The notes: a model not told the origin generated them from the letters alone. DNA of 64,000 nt from CAVVAE01 sp963746185 (GCA_963746185.1 CAVVAE010000004.1:186001-250000); one strand, 5' to 3'; shown: positions 34,608-43,391, counted from the first letter of the stretch. Translations and numbers: made by a program.

Positions 34608-35186
34608 ATGACTGAGGTTGTGCTGTTTCACCACGTGCAGGGATTGACCCCTGGGGTGGTCGCGTTCGCCGACGAGCTGCGTCGTGCCGGGCACACCGTG
34701 CATACGCCCGACGTGCTCGAGGGGCGCACGTTCGCCACCCTCGACGAGGGAATGGCGAATGCGCGGGCGGTCGGATTCGAGACGCTGATGGAGCGCGGCG
34801 TCAAATCAGTCGAGGGAATGCCGGCCGAGCTGGTGTACGCCGGCTTCTCCCTCGGTGTGATGGCGGCCCAGCAGCTGGCGCAGACGCGCCCGGGAGCGCA
34901 GGGCGCGCTGCTGTTCGACTCCTGCATCCCCACTTCGGAGTTCGGGTCCGGTTGGCCCGACGGTGTACCTGTCCAGGTGCACGGGATGGACGCCGACCCG
35001 TTCTTCGCAGAAGAGGGCGGCGACATCGACGCTGCCCGGGCACTCGTCAAGGAGACCGAGAGTGCAGAGCTGTTCCTCTACGCGGGCGACCAGCACCTGT
35101 TCGCCGACAGCTCGCTGTCGTCGTACGACCCAGGGGCAGCGGCACTGATGACCAAGCGCGTACTCGCCTTCCTCGACTCGCTCTAG
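34608..35186 (+). CDS. Dienelactone hydrolase family protein
   Basis: The 192-residue alpha/beta hydrolase begins EVVLFHHVQGLTPGVVAFADELRRAGHTVHTPDVLEG. Its nucleophile elbow is GFSLGV, so the nucleophile is Ser where classical dienelactone hydrolases use Cys. The acid and base are probably the Asp in HGMDADPFF and the His in GDQHLFAD. GGAG precedes ATG 34608. It is divergent from, and probably controlled by, the ArsR-like regulator. Confidence 0.87.
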   Translation: MTEVVLFHHVQGLTPGVVAFADELRRAGHTVHTPDVLEGRTFATLDEGMANARAVGFETLMERGVKSVEGMPAELVYAGFSLGVMAAQQLAQTRPGAQGALLFDSCIPTSEFGSGWPDGVPVQVHGMDADPFFAEEGGDIDAARALVKETESAELFLYAGDQHLFADSSLSSYDPGAAALMTKRVLAFLDSL

Positions 35187-35265
35187 AGAGGCGAGAGGAC
35201 GGCTGCTTCGCCCGGCCAACTCCATGCGATGGACGAACGATCCGCAAAGGCTTAGTCGCGCACGG

Positions 35266-35769
35266 TCAGTCGCAGGGTGGCTCGGGGGCGCAGGGGTCGT
35301 CGCACGCCGGGCCTTCGGCGGTAATCCGTTGGAACGCTGCCGCCAGCGCGTGGAGGTCGACGCCCTCGAGATTGTCGAACAGATGACGGCGAACACTCGC
35401 CACGTGCGTCGGCCATGCTTCCTCGAGCCGCGACAGGCCGTCGTCGGTGAGAACCGCATTGAAGCTGCGCGCGTCGTGCGAGGCCTGGAGGCGTTCGACG
35501 AGACCTGTCGCCTCGAGCCGGCCGACGGTGCGGCTCACGGCGCTCAGGGACTGCTGGCAACGGATCGCAAGATCGGAGAGCCGCAAGGTGCGGTCGGGCG
35601 CCTCCGAGAGAAACATCAAGACGGCGTACTCGGTGTTCGACATCCCCTGCTCGCGCATGAGGTCGGCCGCGAAGGCTCGGACCAGCACCCTCATGGCGGA
35701 GTTGAGCGACCGCAGCACCGCCTCTTCATCGGCGGTGAGCGGAATCTGCTGCTGCTTGGTCGCGGCCAC
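35266..35769 (-). CDS. MarR-family transcriptional regulator
   Basis: The 167-residue protein has the MarR winged helix: GMSNTEYAVLMFLSEAPDRTLRLSDLAIRCQQSLSAVSRTVGRLEATGLVERLQ, with the wing DARSFNAVLTDDG. The frame is open far upstream through antisense sequence. GTG 35769 is chosen because TACCCT lies 6 nt before it. It diverges from an FMN reductase and the shared region holds two similar palindromes. Confidence 0.85.
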   Translation of the reverse strand: MAATKQQQIPLTADEEAVLRSLNSAMRVLVRAFAADLMREQGMSNTEYAVLMFLSEAPDRTLRLSDLAIRCQQSLSAVSRTVGRLEATGLVERLQASHDARSFNAVLTDDGLSRLEEAWPTHVASVRRHLFDNLEGVDLHALAAAFQRITAEGPACDDPCAPEPPCD

Positions 35770-35775
35770 AGGACC

Positions 35776-35781
35776 AGGGTA
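35776..35781 (-). promoter_or_regulatory. -10 hexamer TACCCT of marR-like gene
   Basis: On the minus strand TACCCT ends 6 nt before GTG 35769, in leaderless arrangement. Confidence 0.5.
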
Positions 35782-35827
35782 CTTGTTTGCGCACGCAAGG
35801 AAACATATATTTGTTCGCGCAAGCAAA
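35782..35827. promoter_or_regulatory. Twin MarR-type operators over the reductase promoter
   Basis: CTTGTTTGCGCACGCAAG (35782-35799) and TTTGTTCGCGCAAGCAAA (35810-35827) are two imperfect palindromes of similar sequence, 28 bp apart (centre to centre). The reductase promoter TTGTTT (35783-35788), 17 bp and TATATT (35806-35811) runs through both. Binding would therefore block transcription. Confidence 0.7.
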
Positions 35828-35847
35828 TACTTCTCTTGAGGAGCCCC

Positions 35848-36429
35848 ATGACGCGCATCGGCATCATCCTCGGCAGCACCCGCCCTGGTCGCAACGGCGA
35901 GCAGGTCGCTCGATGGGTTTACGACCACGCCTCGCGTCGGACGGATGCAACGTTTGAGCTGATCGACCTGCTGGACTACCCGTTGCCCCACCTCGACGAG
36001 CCCCTTCCCCCATCGATGGGGCAGTACCAGAACGTGCACACCAAGGAATGGGCGGCCAAGATCGCGTCGTACGACGGGTTCGTGATCGTCACGCCGGAGT
36101 ACAACCACGGCACCTCTGGGGTGTTGAAGAACGCCATCGACTACTTGTTCGCCGAGTGGAACAACAAGGCCGTGGGCTTCGTGGCGTACGGCGCGGTCGG
36201 TGGTGCGCGGGCCATCGAACACCTGCGCCTGGTCGCCGGTGAGCTCAAGATGGCCGACGTCCGTACTAGTGTGGCCCTGTCGATGTTCTCCGACTTCGAG
36301 GACTTCACCCGCCTCAACCCTGGGCCCTACCAGGAGCAGGCGCTGACCAACATGCTCGATGAGGTGCTTGCCTGGAGCGACGCGCTGACGCCGATGCGCG
36401 AGCAACTGGCCGAGCGCAAAGTCGCATAA
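35848..36429 (+). CDS. NAD(P)H-dependent FMN reductase
   Basis: The 193-residue flavodoxin-fold protein has the FMN phosphate loop GSTRPGRNGEQVA near residue 8, and PEYNHGTSGVLKNAIDYLFAEWNNKAVGFV, the conserved signature of NADPH-dependent FMN/quinone/azo reductases. TTGAGGAG precedes ATG 35848. It diverges from a MarR regulator, which suggests induction by an electrophile, quinone or oxidant. Confidence 0.9.
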   Translation: MTRIGIILGSTRPGRNGEQVARWVYDHASRRTDATFELIDLLDYPLPHLDEPLPPSMGQYQNVHTKEWAAKIASYDGFVIVTPEYNHGTSGVLKNAIDYLFAEWNNKAVGFVAYGAVGGARAIEHLRLVAGELKMADVRTSVALSMFSDFEDFTRLNPGPYQEQALTNMLDEVLAWSDALTPMREQLAERKVA

Positions 36430-36481
36430 CCGCCGGGAAGGTCATCTGAGTCTGTTTACTTTCGTGCGATAGAAACGGTCG

Positions 36482-38011
36482 ATGCCGCACGAACAGATCG
36501 AGCTCGAGTTCACCTTCCGCCCTCAGGACGATGCCGTGCTGCCAGACCTCTCGGTGCTGCCCGACGTCGAGTCCGTCGACACGCCCCAGGCGTACGACCT
36601 GGAAGCGGTCTACTTCGACACGCCGGACCTGTCGCTCGCGCAGTCGGGTCTGACCTTGCGCCGCCGCACCGGCGGGTCAGATGAGGGCTGGCACCTCAAG
36701 GTCCCGACCGTCGACGGAAACGGCCGGACGGAGATCGGCGTGCCTTTGGGTCGAGCGGTGCGCACGCCGCCGAAGCCGCTCCGTACCGCCGCTTTCGCCT
36801 GGACGCGGAACCAGCCACTCGTGGCCGTCGCCACCCTTCGCACGAAGCGTCGGGTGCACCAGCTGCGTGCACCCGACGGCTCACTTCTCGCGGAGCTCTG
36901 CGACGACAACGTTCAGGGCGAGTCGCTCCTCGCGGATAGCCCGGACCAACAGGTCTGGCGCGAATGGGAACTCGAAGTCGGCACCGGCAGCGACGCACTG
37001 GTGCAGAATGCATGCGCCCTGCTGGCGAAGGTGGCGGGCAAGCCGGTTCCTGGCGGTTCCAAGCTCCTCCGCATCCTTCGCCAGGACATGCCGCGGGTCG
37101 CCCGGCCGTCGAGGTCGAAGCTGAAGCGCTCGTCATCGGCCAGAGCGGTCGTCGCACGGCGGCTGTCCGAGCAGGTGGACGCCTTGAGGATCCACGACAG
37201 CGAAGTCCGGCGTGACGCGCCCGGCGGCATACACCAGGCCAGAGTCACGATTCGCCGACTCCGCACTGCGTTAGCGACGTTCCGCCCGCTGCTCGACCGC
37301 TCGAAAACCGACCCCTTGCGTGCTGAGCTGCAGTGGGTCGGCAAGGTACTGGGCGACGCGCGCGACGCCGAGGTGCTTCGCCTCCAATTGCACGAGCATC
37401 TCGAACGCGAACCGACTGAGCTCGTGCTCGGCGGGGTACGCCGTCGGATCGACCGCGAGCTCAAGAGCGCCTACCAAGACGCACGGGCGCAGGCGCTGGA
37501 GGCCATGGAGTCCGCGCCCTACATCAAGTTGCTGGACGACTTGGACGAGCTCACCGCCACCGGTGCGTGGACGGCCGACGCTGACCGTCCTGCACGTGAT
37601 GTCTTGCCTGGGTTGGTCCGCCCGGACTGGAAGCGACTCCGAAAGCGGGTGCGTGCGACGCACCAAGCAGGTTCGGAAGTCACCGACGACCGTCTACACG
37701 AGGCACGGAAGGCGGCCAAGCGAGTCCGCTATGCCGCAGAAACGTTGCAGCCGGTCTACGGCAATGACGCCAAACGACTCGTCAAGAGGATGAAGAAAGT
37801 GCAGTCCGCGCTTGGCGACAGCCATGACAGCGTGGTGGCGCGGCAGGTGCTGCGAGAGCTCGGAACTCAGGCTCACCACGACGGCGACAACACTTTCACC
37901 TTCGGCAGGCTGCACGCATTGGAGCAGGCCAGGGGGATCGCGGCCAAGAAGGAATTTGAGAAGGCGTGGCGAGCTGCAGCGAAACCCCAGGTCCACAGCT
38001 GGCTCGGATAG
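36482..38011 (+). CDS. CYTH-CHAD domain protein
   Basis: The 509-residue protein starts with a CYTH triphosphate-tunnel domain (IELEFTF with the E-x-E-like signature, YFDTPDLSLAQSGLTLRRRTG, WHLKVP). From about residue 215 it continues as a CHAD domain with conserved histidines (HQARVTIRRLRTAL, then HEARKAAKRVRYAAETL). CYTH domains bind or hydrolyse triphosphates. CHAD domains bind inorganic polyphosphate. A polyphosphate-related role is therefore likely. The GH16-like gene follows after 15 nt. Confidence 0.9.
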   Translation: MPHEQIELEFTFRPQDDAVLPDLSVLPDVESVDTPQAYDLEAVYFDTPDLSLAQSGLTLRRRTGGSDEGWHLKVPTVDGNGRTEIGVPLGRAVRTPPKPLRTAAFAWTRNQPLVAVATLRTKRRVHQLRAPDGSLLAELCDDNVQGESLLADSPDQQVWREWELEVGTGSDALVQNACALLAKVAGKPVPGGSKLLRILRQDMPRVARPSRSKLKRSSSARAVVARRLSEQVDALRIHDSEVRRDAPGGIHQARVTIRRLRTALATFRPLLDRSKTDPLRAELQWVGKVLGDARDAEVLRLQLHEHLEREPTELVLGGVRRRIDRELKSAYQDARAQALEAMESAPYIKLLDDLDELTATGAWTADADRPARDVLPGLVRPDWKRLRKRVRATHQAGSEVTDDRLHEARKAAKRVRYAAETLQPVYGNDAKRLVKRMKKVQSALGDSHDSVVARQVLRELGTQAHHDGDNTFTFGRLHALEQARGIAAKKEFEKAWRAAAKPQVHSWLG

Positions 38012-38026
38012 CGAAGGGACGTGTCC

Positions 38027-38809
38027 ATGGTTGATCGACCCGAGGACCTCCGTCTGGTCTTTGCGGACGAGTTCGACGATCCAGACCTCGATCCCGCGGT
38101 GTGGCTACCCCACTACCTCCCGGTGTGGAGTTCGCGCGATGCCACCAAGGCGACGTACGAGATCCGTGACTCCTGCCTGCACCTCACGATCCCTCCGGAT
38201 CAGGGCTTGTGGTGCGCCGGTGACCACACACCACCGCTGCGAGTGTCAGGAATCCAGTCGGGGAACTTCTCCGGGCCGGTCGGCAGCACGATCGGACAGC
38301 AGCCGTATCGCGACGGGCTCACCGTCCGCGAGCAGCAAGAGGCGTTTTGGGGTTGGACGCCAGACGGCGGTTACATCGAAGTGCGGGCGCGAGGCGAGGT
38401 CTCGCCACGGTCGATGGTGGCCTTCTGGATGGCCGGACCGGAAGACCGGCCCGAGAGATCGGCCGAGATCTGCGTCACCGAGATGTTCGGTAAGGCGGCG
38501 GTGCCGGGAGAGTCGACAGAGGTCGGGCTCGGTCCGCGTTGCTTCCGCGACCCTGATGTGACCGAGGGCTTCGACACCGTACGACTTCCCATCGACGTAG
38601 CGGACTTCCACACGTACGCCGTGGACTGGACCCCCGACACGGCTGACTTCTTCGTCGACGGCGAGCTGGTGCGCAGCTGCCCCAAGCCGCCGTCGTACCC
38701 CCTGCAAATGATGCTCGCCGTCTTCGACTTTCCCGAGGACTCGGCCGGAGACGACGACGCCCTCGTACCCTCGCTGGTCGTCGACTACCTCCGGGGCTAC
38801 CAACCCTGA
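38027..38809 (+). CDS. Glycoside hydrolase family 16-like protein
   Basis: The 260-residue beta-jelly-roll protein has the GH16 opening RLVFADEFDD, then GYIEVRARGEVSPRSMVAFWMAG and the active-site strand AEICVTEMFG. A typical laminarinase-like site reads E-I-D-x-x-E. Here the Asp is Cys while both Glu are kept. The C-terminal FHTYAVDWTPDTADFFVDGELV is standard. There is no signal peptide, so a cytoplasmic substrate or a non-classical role is possible. AAGGGA precedes ATG 38027. Confidence 0.8.
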   Translation: MVDRPEDLRLVFADEFDDPDLDPAVWLPHYLPVWSSRDATKATYEIRDSCLHLTIPPDQGLWCAGDHTPPLRVSGIQSGNFSGPVGSTIGQQPYRDGLTVREQQEAFWGWTPDGGYIEVRARGEVSPRSMVAFWMAGPEDRPERSAEICVTEMFGKAAVPGESTEVGLGPRCFRDPDVTEGFDTVRLPIDVADFHTYAVDWTPDTADFFVDGELVRSCPKPPSYPLQMMLAVFDFPEDSAGDDDALVPSLVVDYLRGYQP

Positions 38810-38877
38810 CAGCCTTGTGAACGCAGGAGTGGTCAGCGTTCTGAATTTATTCGGGTGATAGTCGTTCCCCAGACGAC

Positions 38878-38883
38878 TAGCGT
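38878..38883 (+). promoter_or_regulatory. -10 hexamer TAGCGT
   Basis: TAGCGT is followed by 6 nt and ATG 38890, in leaderless arrangement. Confidence 0.55.
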
Positions 38884-38889
38884 CGGGAC

Positions 38890-39495
38890 ATGAAGGTGAC
38901 GTTTACGCGGACGGGCGAACGGCAGTACAGCATCTCGATCGATCGAGAGCACGGCCCAGCGCTCCTGCCGAGGCCAGCGCCGGGGTACGACGACTACCTG
39001 CCGCACGACCTGGCCCACTACGTCATCGAAGAGCAGTTCGCGATCATGCTCGGCGTCTTCGGCCAGCTTGCTGCAGGAGGCGGTGGGATCTTCACTCCGG
39101 TTCCGAGCGAACGCACCGGACGTGTCCAACGGAGTGCTCGTCGCATCGCCCTCGCAGGCCGCAGCGACATGCATCGATCCGAGAAGCTCGTCGGCTTGTG
39201 CGTCGCGGAATGGGAGCGCCGCAAGGGGCACCGCACAGCGTTGCCTCCCGAGGTCGACACGGACGTGGCGACGCCGGCCGAGGTCGACCAGGCCGTGATC
39301 CGTCTCGATGACGTGGCGACTCGCTGGCACGCACTGCAGCGCGGCGCCTCGCTGACCTTCACCTGGCCAATGGGGTTGACCTTCAACGCAGCGAGTTCGC
39401 GTCGCGGCCGCCAGGACAATCGGCGTGCCAACAGCGATAGCGCGCGTAAGCAACGGCAAGCGCGGCGCGCAGGACGTCAAGCGTTCAAGGGCTGA
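38890..39495 (+). CDS. Conserved hypothetical protein
   Basis: The 201-residue soluble protein begins MKVTFTRTGERQYSISIDREH, then GYDDYLPHDLAHYVIEEQF and a glycine run. It ends in a very basic tail (RKQRQARRAGRQAFKG). The HDLAHYVIE segment recalls a helix with a conserved His-Asp pair, but no family is named with confidence. Its 3' end overlaps the convergent hydrolase by 19 nt. Confidence 0.7.
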   Translation: MKVTFTRTGERQYSISIDREHGPALLPRPAPGYDDYLPHDLAHYVIEEQFAIMLGVFGQLAAGGGGIFTPVPSERTGRVQRSARRIALAGRSDMHRSEKLVGLCVAEWERRKGHRTALPPEVDTDVATPAEVDQAVIRLDDVATRWHALQRGASLTFTWPMGLTFNAASSRRGRQDNRRANSDSARKQRQARRAGRQAFKG

Positions 39496-40304
39496 ACCCG
39501 CAGCCAACGTTGCACCGCCGTCGCCAACTGCGCTGGCTGGTCGTAGTGCACGAGATGCCCGGCGTCAGGGATCAGTTCGAGCCGCGCCCCCGGAATAAGC
39601 TCGGCCAACTGGTGCCCCCGTTCGACGGGGATGACGGTGTCGTCCTTGCCCCAGATCACGAGGACGGGGAGGTCGAGGCTCGGGTAGCGGCCCCGGATCT
39701 CGTCGGTATATCTCTGGTCTGCCTGGGCGATCTGTCGATAGAACGCGGCCTGTCCCTCAGCGTCGAGCCAGGGAGAAACGAGGAGGTGGAGCTGCTCTTT
39801 TGTGAGGCCGTGGTGGCTGGCTGCTTCGATGTAGGCCTTGACCAATGCCGCGTGCAAAGCACTCGGCAGCTGGCTGAAAACGTCGGCGTGGTCACGGACC
39901 AGCCGGAAGAAGTCCGATCCCCACGGGGACAGGGCAACGACGTCGACCAGGACCAGCGAGGCGAACCGGCTGCCGTGCAATAGGTGAGCCCTCAGCGCAA
40001 CAGCGCCACCGTAGTCATGAGTGACGACGTGAGGGGATTCGATCCCCCAGTGGGTGATGAGGTCCGCCAGGAGTTCGCCTTGCACGTCCAAGGACACGCG
40101 GTGGTCCGGTGACTTGGACGACTGGCCGTATCCCGGCATGTCCCACAAGTGGACGGTGAACTCGTCACTCAACGCCTCGGCGTACGGACCCCATAGTTGT
40201 GAGGACCACGGCGTCCCGTGGCAGAACACGACGTCGGGCCCAGAACCCATCCGCCGCCATCGAACCCGACGTTCCCGCCACTCGAACTCGTCCGTCAAAT
40301 CCAT
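39477..40304 (-). CDS. Alpha/beta hydrolase (epoxide hydrolase/dehalogenase-like)
   Basis: The 275-residue protein has the oxyanion HG in VVFCHGTPWSS. The nucleophile elbow is HDYGGAVAL, in which Asp is the nucleophile as in haloalkane dehalogenases and epoxide hydrolases. The acid is in LVIWGKDDTVIP and the His in DAGHLVHYDQP. ATG 40304 is chosen because CATGAT lies 6 nt upstream. The frame to 40508 is antisense extension. Confidence 0.9.
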   Translation of the reverse strand: MDLTDEFEWRERRVRWRRMGSGPDVVFCHGTPWSSQLWGPYAEALSDEFTVHLWDMPGYGQSSKSPDHRVSLDVQGELLADLITHWGIESPHVVTHDYGGAVALRAHLLHGSRFASLVLVDVVALSPWGSDFFRLVRDHADVFSQLPSALHAALVKAYIEAASHHGLTKEQLHLLVSPWLDAEGQAAFYRQIAQADQRYTDEIRGRYPSLDLPVLVIWGKDDTVIPVERGHQLAELIPGARLELIPDAGHLVHYDQPAQLATAVQRWLRVQPLNA

Positions 40305-40310
40305 GCGGTC

Positions 40311-40316
40311 ATCATG
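40311..40316 (-). promoter_or_regulatory. -10 hexamer CATGAT
   Basis: On the minus strand, CATGAT, 6 nt and ATG 40304. Confidence 0.4.
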
Positions 40317-41433
40317 ACGGCCTTTGTCGTTCGCCGCTTGGCAGGTCGCGGGGTGACATGATCGGCTGCGCTGCAGCAACCTCGTCAAGAGATCCGCTGA
40401 TGTTGCGAAGGTTGATGAGGAGCGCACCGTACACCGGCCACGCGTCGTCCCCGGCGTCATGGGAGGCGAGGTCGTGACAGAGATCGCGAATGCGCCATCG
40501 CAGCCCACGCAAGATGTCCGGGTCGGCCGCTGACACTGCCTCGCCGAGGTCGCGCAACATGTTGAGCCACGGCTCTCGGAAGTCCGCTGCCCACGCCGTG
40601 CTGGCCTCCGCTTCCCGCTGAAGCGTCAGCGCCATACTGCGTGTCTCGGCAACAGCCTGCTCGAGCCTCCGGAGAACGTCCGCGAAGCTGGGGCCGCTGC
40701 CGCGAACAAGCCTCCTGCCCCGGAAGTTGAAACGCCCACTCTCGTTGGCCTCCTGGACAACGGCCCAAGCACGGTCAATCCGCTCGTCCAGCTGGTTGGT
40801 GAGGTCGATCCAGCCGGCCGCCGCCTCGCCGTCATACCCCTTGCGGACATCGGACGAGATAACGCCGAAGACACGTCCAAGCTCGTCGTCGATCGCGTCC
40901 ACATGGCGTGCTGCGGTGCGATCCGCCAGCGGAGGCCACACGAGCAGATTGACGACGAGCCCAACTCCGATGCCGATCGCCACGTCGAGCAGCCGAGCAC
41001 TGAGCCGGTCGGAGTCCTGGCTGCCCGCGGCCAGAACGACGATGACCGTTGTCGCGATTGTCAGACCGTCGTCCCGAATGAACCGGTGCCGGCCGAGTAC
41101 CAAGGCGATGAGCAGAGCCGCCCCGAATGTCACGGGGTTGACATGGAACAGCCCAGACACCACAAATGCCAAAAGGACACCCAGGACGTTCGCTGCGACC
41201 TGCTGGATCCCGCGGCGAAAGGTCCGGTAGACCGTCGCGTGTACGACGAGGAGTGCTGACCACGGCGCGAGGAACGCCTGAGACAGACCAAACACCTGCG
41301 TTGCGAGCACCCACGCGATAACGGCGGCCAACGTCGTCTTGGCAATCCGGACCATCGTCGAGTACACATCTGGGTCTGTGGACCACTGTCGCAGCCTGCC
41401 GGGAAGGGTGTTGATCTGCGAGAGGGAGGTCAC
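40312..41433 (-). CDS. FUSC/aromatic acid exporter family membrane protein
   Basis: The 373-residue protein has an N-terminal block of five to six membrane helices (TLAAVIAWVLATQVFGL, APWSALLVVHATVYRTF, NVLGVLLAFVVSGLF, FGAALLIALVLG, TIATTVIVVLAAGS, IGIGVGLVVNLLVW). A long cytoplasmic helical domain follows. This is the FUSC/ArAE layout of aromatic acid exporters. GTG 41433 is the likely start. The ATG-like start at 41469 adds a basic, non-membrane stretch. Confidence 0.82.
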   Translation of the reverse strand: MTSLSQINTLPGRLRQWSTDPDVYSTMVRIAKTTLAAVIAWVLATQVFGLSQAFLAPWSALLVVHATVYRTFRRGIQQVAANVLGVLLAFVVSGLFHVNPVTFGAALLIALVLGRHRFIRDDGLTIATTVIVVLAAGSQDSDRLSARLLDVAIGIGVGLVVNLLVWPPLADRTAARHVDAIDDELGRVFGVISSDVRKGYDGEAAAGWIDLTNQLDERIDRAWAVVQEANESGRFNFRGRRLVRGSGPSFADVLRRLEQAVAETRSMALTLQREAEASTAWAADFREPWLNMLRDLGEAVSAADPDILRGLRWRIRDLCHDLASHDAGDDAWPVYGALLINLRNISGSLDEVAAAQPIMSPRDLPSGERQRPS

Positions 41434-41553
41434 GGCTCTTCGTACCCGCGAACGGCACAAGCAACGCACGACAGACAGTCAGCAGTCCCACACAGCAGGT
41501 GAGCAAAGGGAAATGCCAGCCTCATCGTCGACCCAACATCTTCCCATCACGGG

Positions 41554-41559
41554 TACGTT
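41554..41559 (+). promoter_or_regulatory. -10 hexamer TACGTT
   Basis: TACGTT is followed by 6 nt and GTG 41566. This would drive both MEDS genes. Confidence 0.55.
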
Positions 41560-41565
41560 CATGGC

Positions 41566-42390
41566 GTGACGGTTGCATTTTCCCGCCCACTAGATCTCGG
41601 CTGGGATGGGCACCTCCTCCTCCTGCATTGGACCGAGGATGAGCGCAGAGCCGGGCTCGCGAGCTGGGTGCAGCGCGGGCTCGACCGGGGAGACAAGATC
41701 ATCTACACAGAGACTTCTGGCCAAGAATCGGGTGACGGTTTGCTCGTCATCTTGGCCAAGCATGGCGTCGACTTCGAGCCAGCGACAGATCGTGGCCAGC
41801 TGGTGATCCTGCCCCTCGACGAGTTCTACCCATCACAAGGACAAGCCGCACTCGTGAAGATCGCGTTGGCTGAGGGGTACGAACACGTACGCATGTCCGC
41901 TCAGGCGGGTGCAGCCCTGACGTGGCTGTCACAGCAAGCACATGACGAAGCCGAGCGAGCGATGGAGGCACTCTGCAGGTCTCACCCCGTCTCCTCGTTG
42001 TGTCAGGTCAAGCAGTCAGCAGTCGCAGACGACGCCTTGGCGGACACGTATGCACTTCACCACGGTGGCATCCGCGAGAGCCAGGTGCAGACAGCGACGA
42101 TTGACGGCGCGCTCGTCCTCGCAGGAGACGTCGACGTGTCGAACACCCTCGTGGTAAGCGCGGCTCTCAACGCGGCAACGAATAGTGAGCGGGACGCGTT
42201 CACGCTCGACCTCACTCATCTTGAGTTTCTCGATGTCACGGGCTGTCGCGCACTCGTGCGTGGGACGGACGCATTTCGCGGCAACGGCGGCGTGCTCGAG
42301 ATTCTGGCACCTCAGAGAATCCGCCACGTCCTCCACGTGCTCGGTTTCGAGCAACTGTCCAAGGTGCGGTTCCTGGACGTCGACTCATGA
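41566..42390 (+). CDS. MEDS-STAS anti-anti-sigma-like protein
   Basis: The 274-residue protein has an N-terminal MEDS domain (GHLLLLHWTEDERRAGLASWVQRGLDRGDKIIYTET, ending with the CRSHPVSSLCQ loop). MEDS is the methanogen/methylotroph DcmR sensory domain. A C-terminal STAS domain (residues about 175-272) follows, with LTHLEFLDVTGCRALV. In that motif Thr takes the place of the phosphorylated Ser of SpoIIAA. Its stop overlaps the start of the MEDS-HATPase gene (ATGA), so the two are co-translated. It is probably the antagonist of the next protein. Confidence 0.85.
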   Translation: MTVAFSRPLDLGWDGHLLLLHWTEDERRAGLASWVQRGLDRGDKIIYTETSGQESGDGLLVILAKHGVDFEPATDRGQLVILPLDEFYPSQGQAALVKIALAEGYEHVRMSAQAGAALTWLSQQAHDEAERAMEALCRSHPVSSLCQVKQSAVADDALADTYALHHGGIRESQVQTATIDGALVLAGDVDVSNTLVVSAALNAATNSERDAFTLDLTHLEFLDVTGCRALVRGTDAFRGNGGVLEILAPQRIRHVLHVLGFEQLSKVRFLDVDS

Positions 42391-43337
42391 TCAGGAGAGC
42401 GTTGGGCGAGTTTGTGCACGACGCACTCTTCTATGCCGAGGACAGCGATCTGACCCGGAGGGCGGCGGCCTTTCTTGGAGAAGGGCTCGACGTTGGCGAG
42501 CGTGCTGTGGTGGTCTGCAGGCAAGAGCACGAGGAGCCACTGCTGCGTGCCCTCAACAACGACAAGCGCGTCATGACCATGACACAGCAGACGGTTTATC
42601 GACGTGCCCCCGACACGATCGCGCAATACCAGCGATTCATGGAGTCTGACGAGATCGCTGGCGGCTCGCGCGTACGCCTGGTCGCCGAGATCAGTTTCGG
42701 TGAGAAGATCCAGACCTGGCAGGAGTGGGAGAAGTACGAGGCGGCCGTCAATCGCTGTTTGGCGCCCTACCCGATCTGGGCGGTCTGTCTCTACAACACC
42801 CGAGAACTGCCGCAACACGTGCTGCGAGCCGGGCTGCTGACTCATCCCCACGTCTCCGACTCGTGGCGTCGTCGATCCAACCGGCATTACATGTTGCCGG
42901 ACCAGTTCCTCAGGACGCGTGCGGGTTCCCTGTCGCCCTTCATCGGTCCGGGCAGAACCATCCAGTTTGACGTAGTGAGAGATCTCGCCGCGCTGAGATC
43001 CGCTGTTGCCAATGCAGCCACGGAACTGGGGATGCCAAGAACGAGCATCGATGACTTCGTGTGCGCCGTCAACGAGCTCGCGGCCAACGCCACTGTGCAC
43101 GGCCAGCCGCCTATCGGGATCAAGGTCACCAAGAACGCTGACCAGATCGTCTGCGACGTGATCGACCAGGGCGACGGCTTCGATGACGTCTTCATGGGCT
43201 ACGCGCCGGTCTCACAGCATCGCCACGCAGACCGCGGCCGCGGACTTTGGTTCGTGCGGCAGATCTGTGACCACCTTGACTACGGGCAGACGGATGACGG
43301 ATTCGTCGTACGTGTCGCCATGGACCTGCCCGGGTAG
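42387..43337 (+). CDS. MEDS-HATPase anti-sigma-type kinase
   Basis: The 316-residue protein has an N-terminal MEDS domain (FVHDALFYAEDSDLTRRAAAFLGEGLDVGERAVVV, with YPIWAVCLYNTRELP near its end). The RsbW/SpoIIAB-like ATPase domain has N box DDFVCAVNELAANATVHG, G1 VIDQGDGFD and G2 RGRGLWFVRQI. It would phosphorylate the STAS partner or bind a sigma factor. No sigma factor gene lies in the window, so its client is unknown. Confidence 0.85.
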   Translation: MIRRALGEFVHDALFYAEDSDLTRRAAAFLGEGLDVGERAVVVCRQEHEEPLLRALNNDKRVMTMTQQTVYRRAPDTIAQYQRFMESDEIAGGSRVRLVAEISFGEKIQTWQEWEKYEAAVNRCLAPYPIWAVCLYNTRELPQHVLRAGLLTHPHVSDSWRRRSNRHYMLPDQFLRTRAGSLSPFIGPGRTIQFDVVRDLAALRSAVANAATELGMPRTSIDDFVCAVNELAANATVHGQPPIGIKVTKNADQIVCDVIDQGDGFDDVFMGYAPVSQHRHADRGRGLWFVRQICDHLDYGQTDDGFVVRVAMDLPG

Positions 43338-43379
43338 TCGCCGTCACGCCTCCGGGCCACTCTTGTCGGTAGACCTGTG

Positions 43380-43385
43380 TAGCGT
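43380..43385 (+). promoter_or_regulatory. -10 hexamer TAGCGT
   Basis: TAGCGT is followed by 6 nt and ATG 43392, the same box and spacing as at 38878. Confidence 0.55.
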
Positions 43386-43391
43386 CCCGAC

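Noticed and set aside
35770..36405. N-terminal extension of the MarR frame to 36405
   Set aside because: The extension is antisense to the FMN reductase and removes the divergent promoter region.
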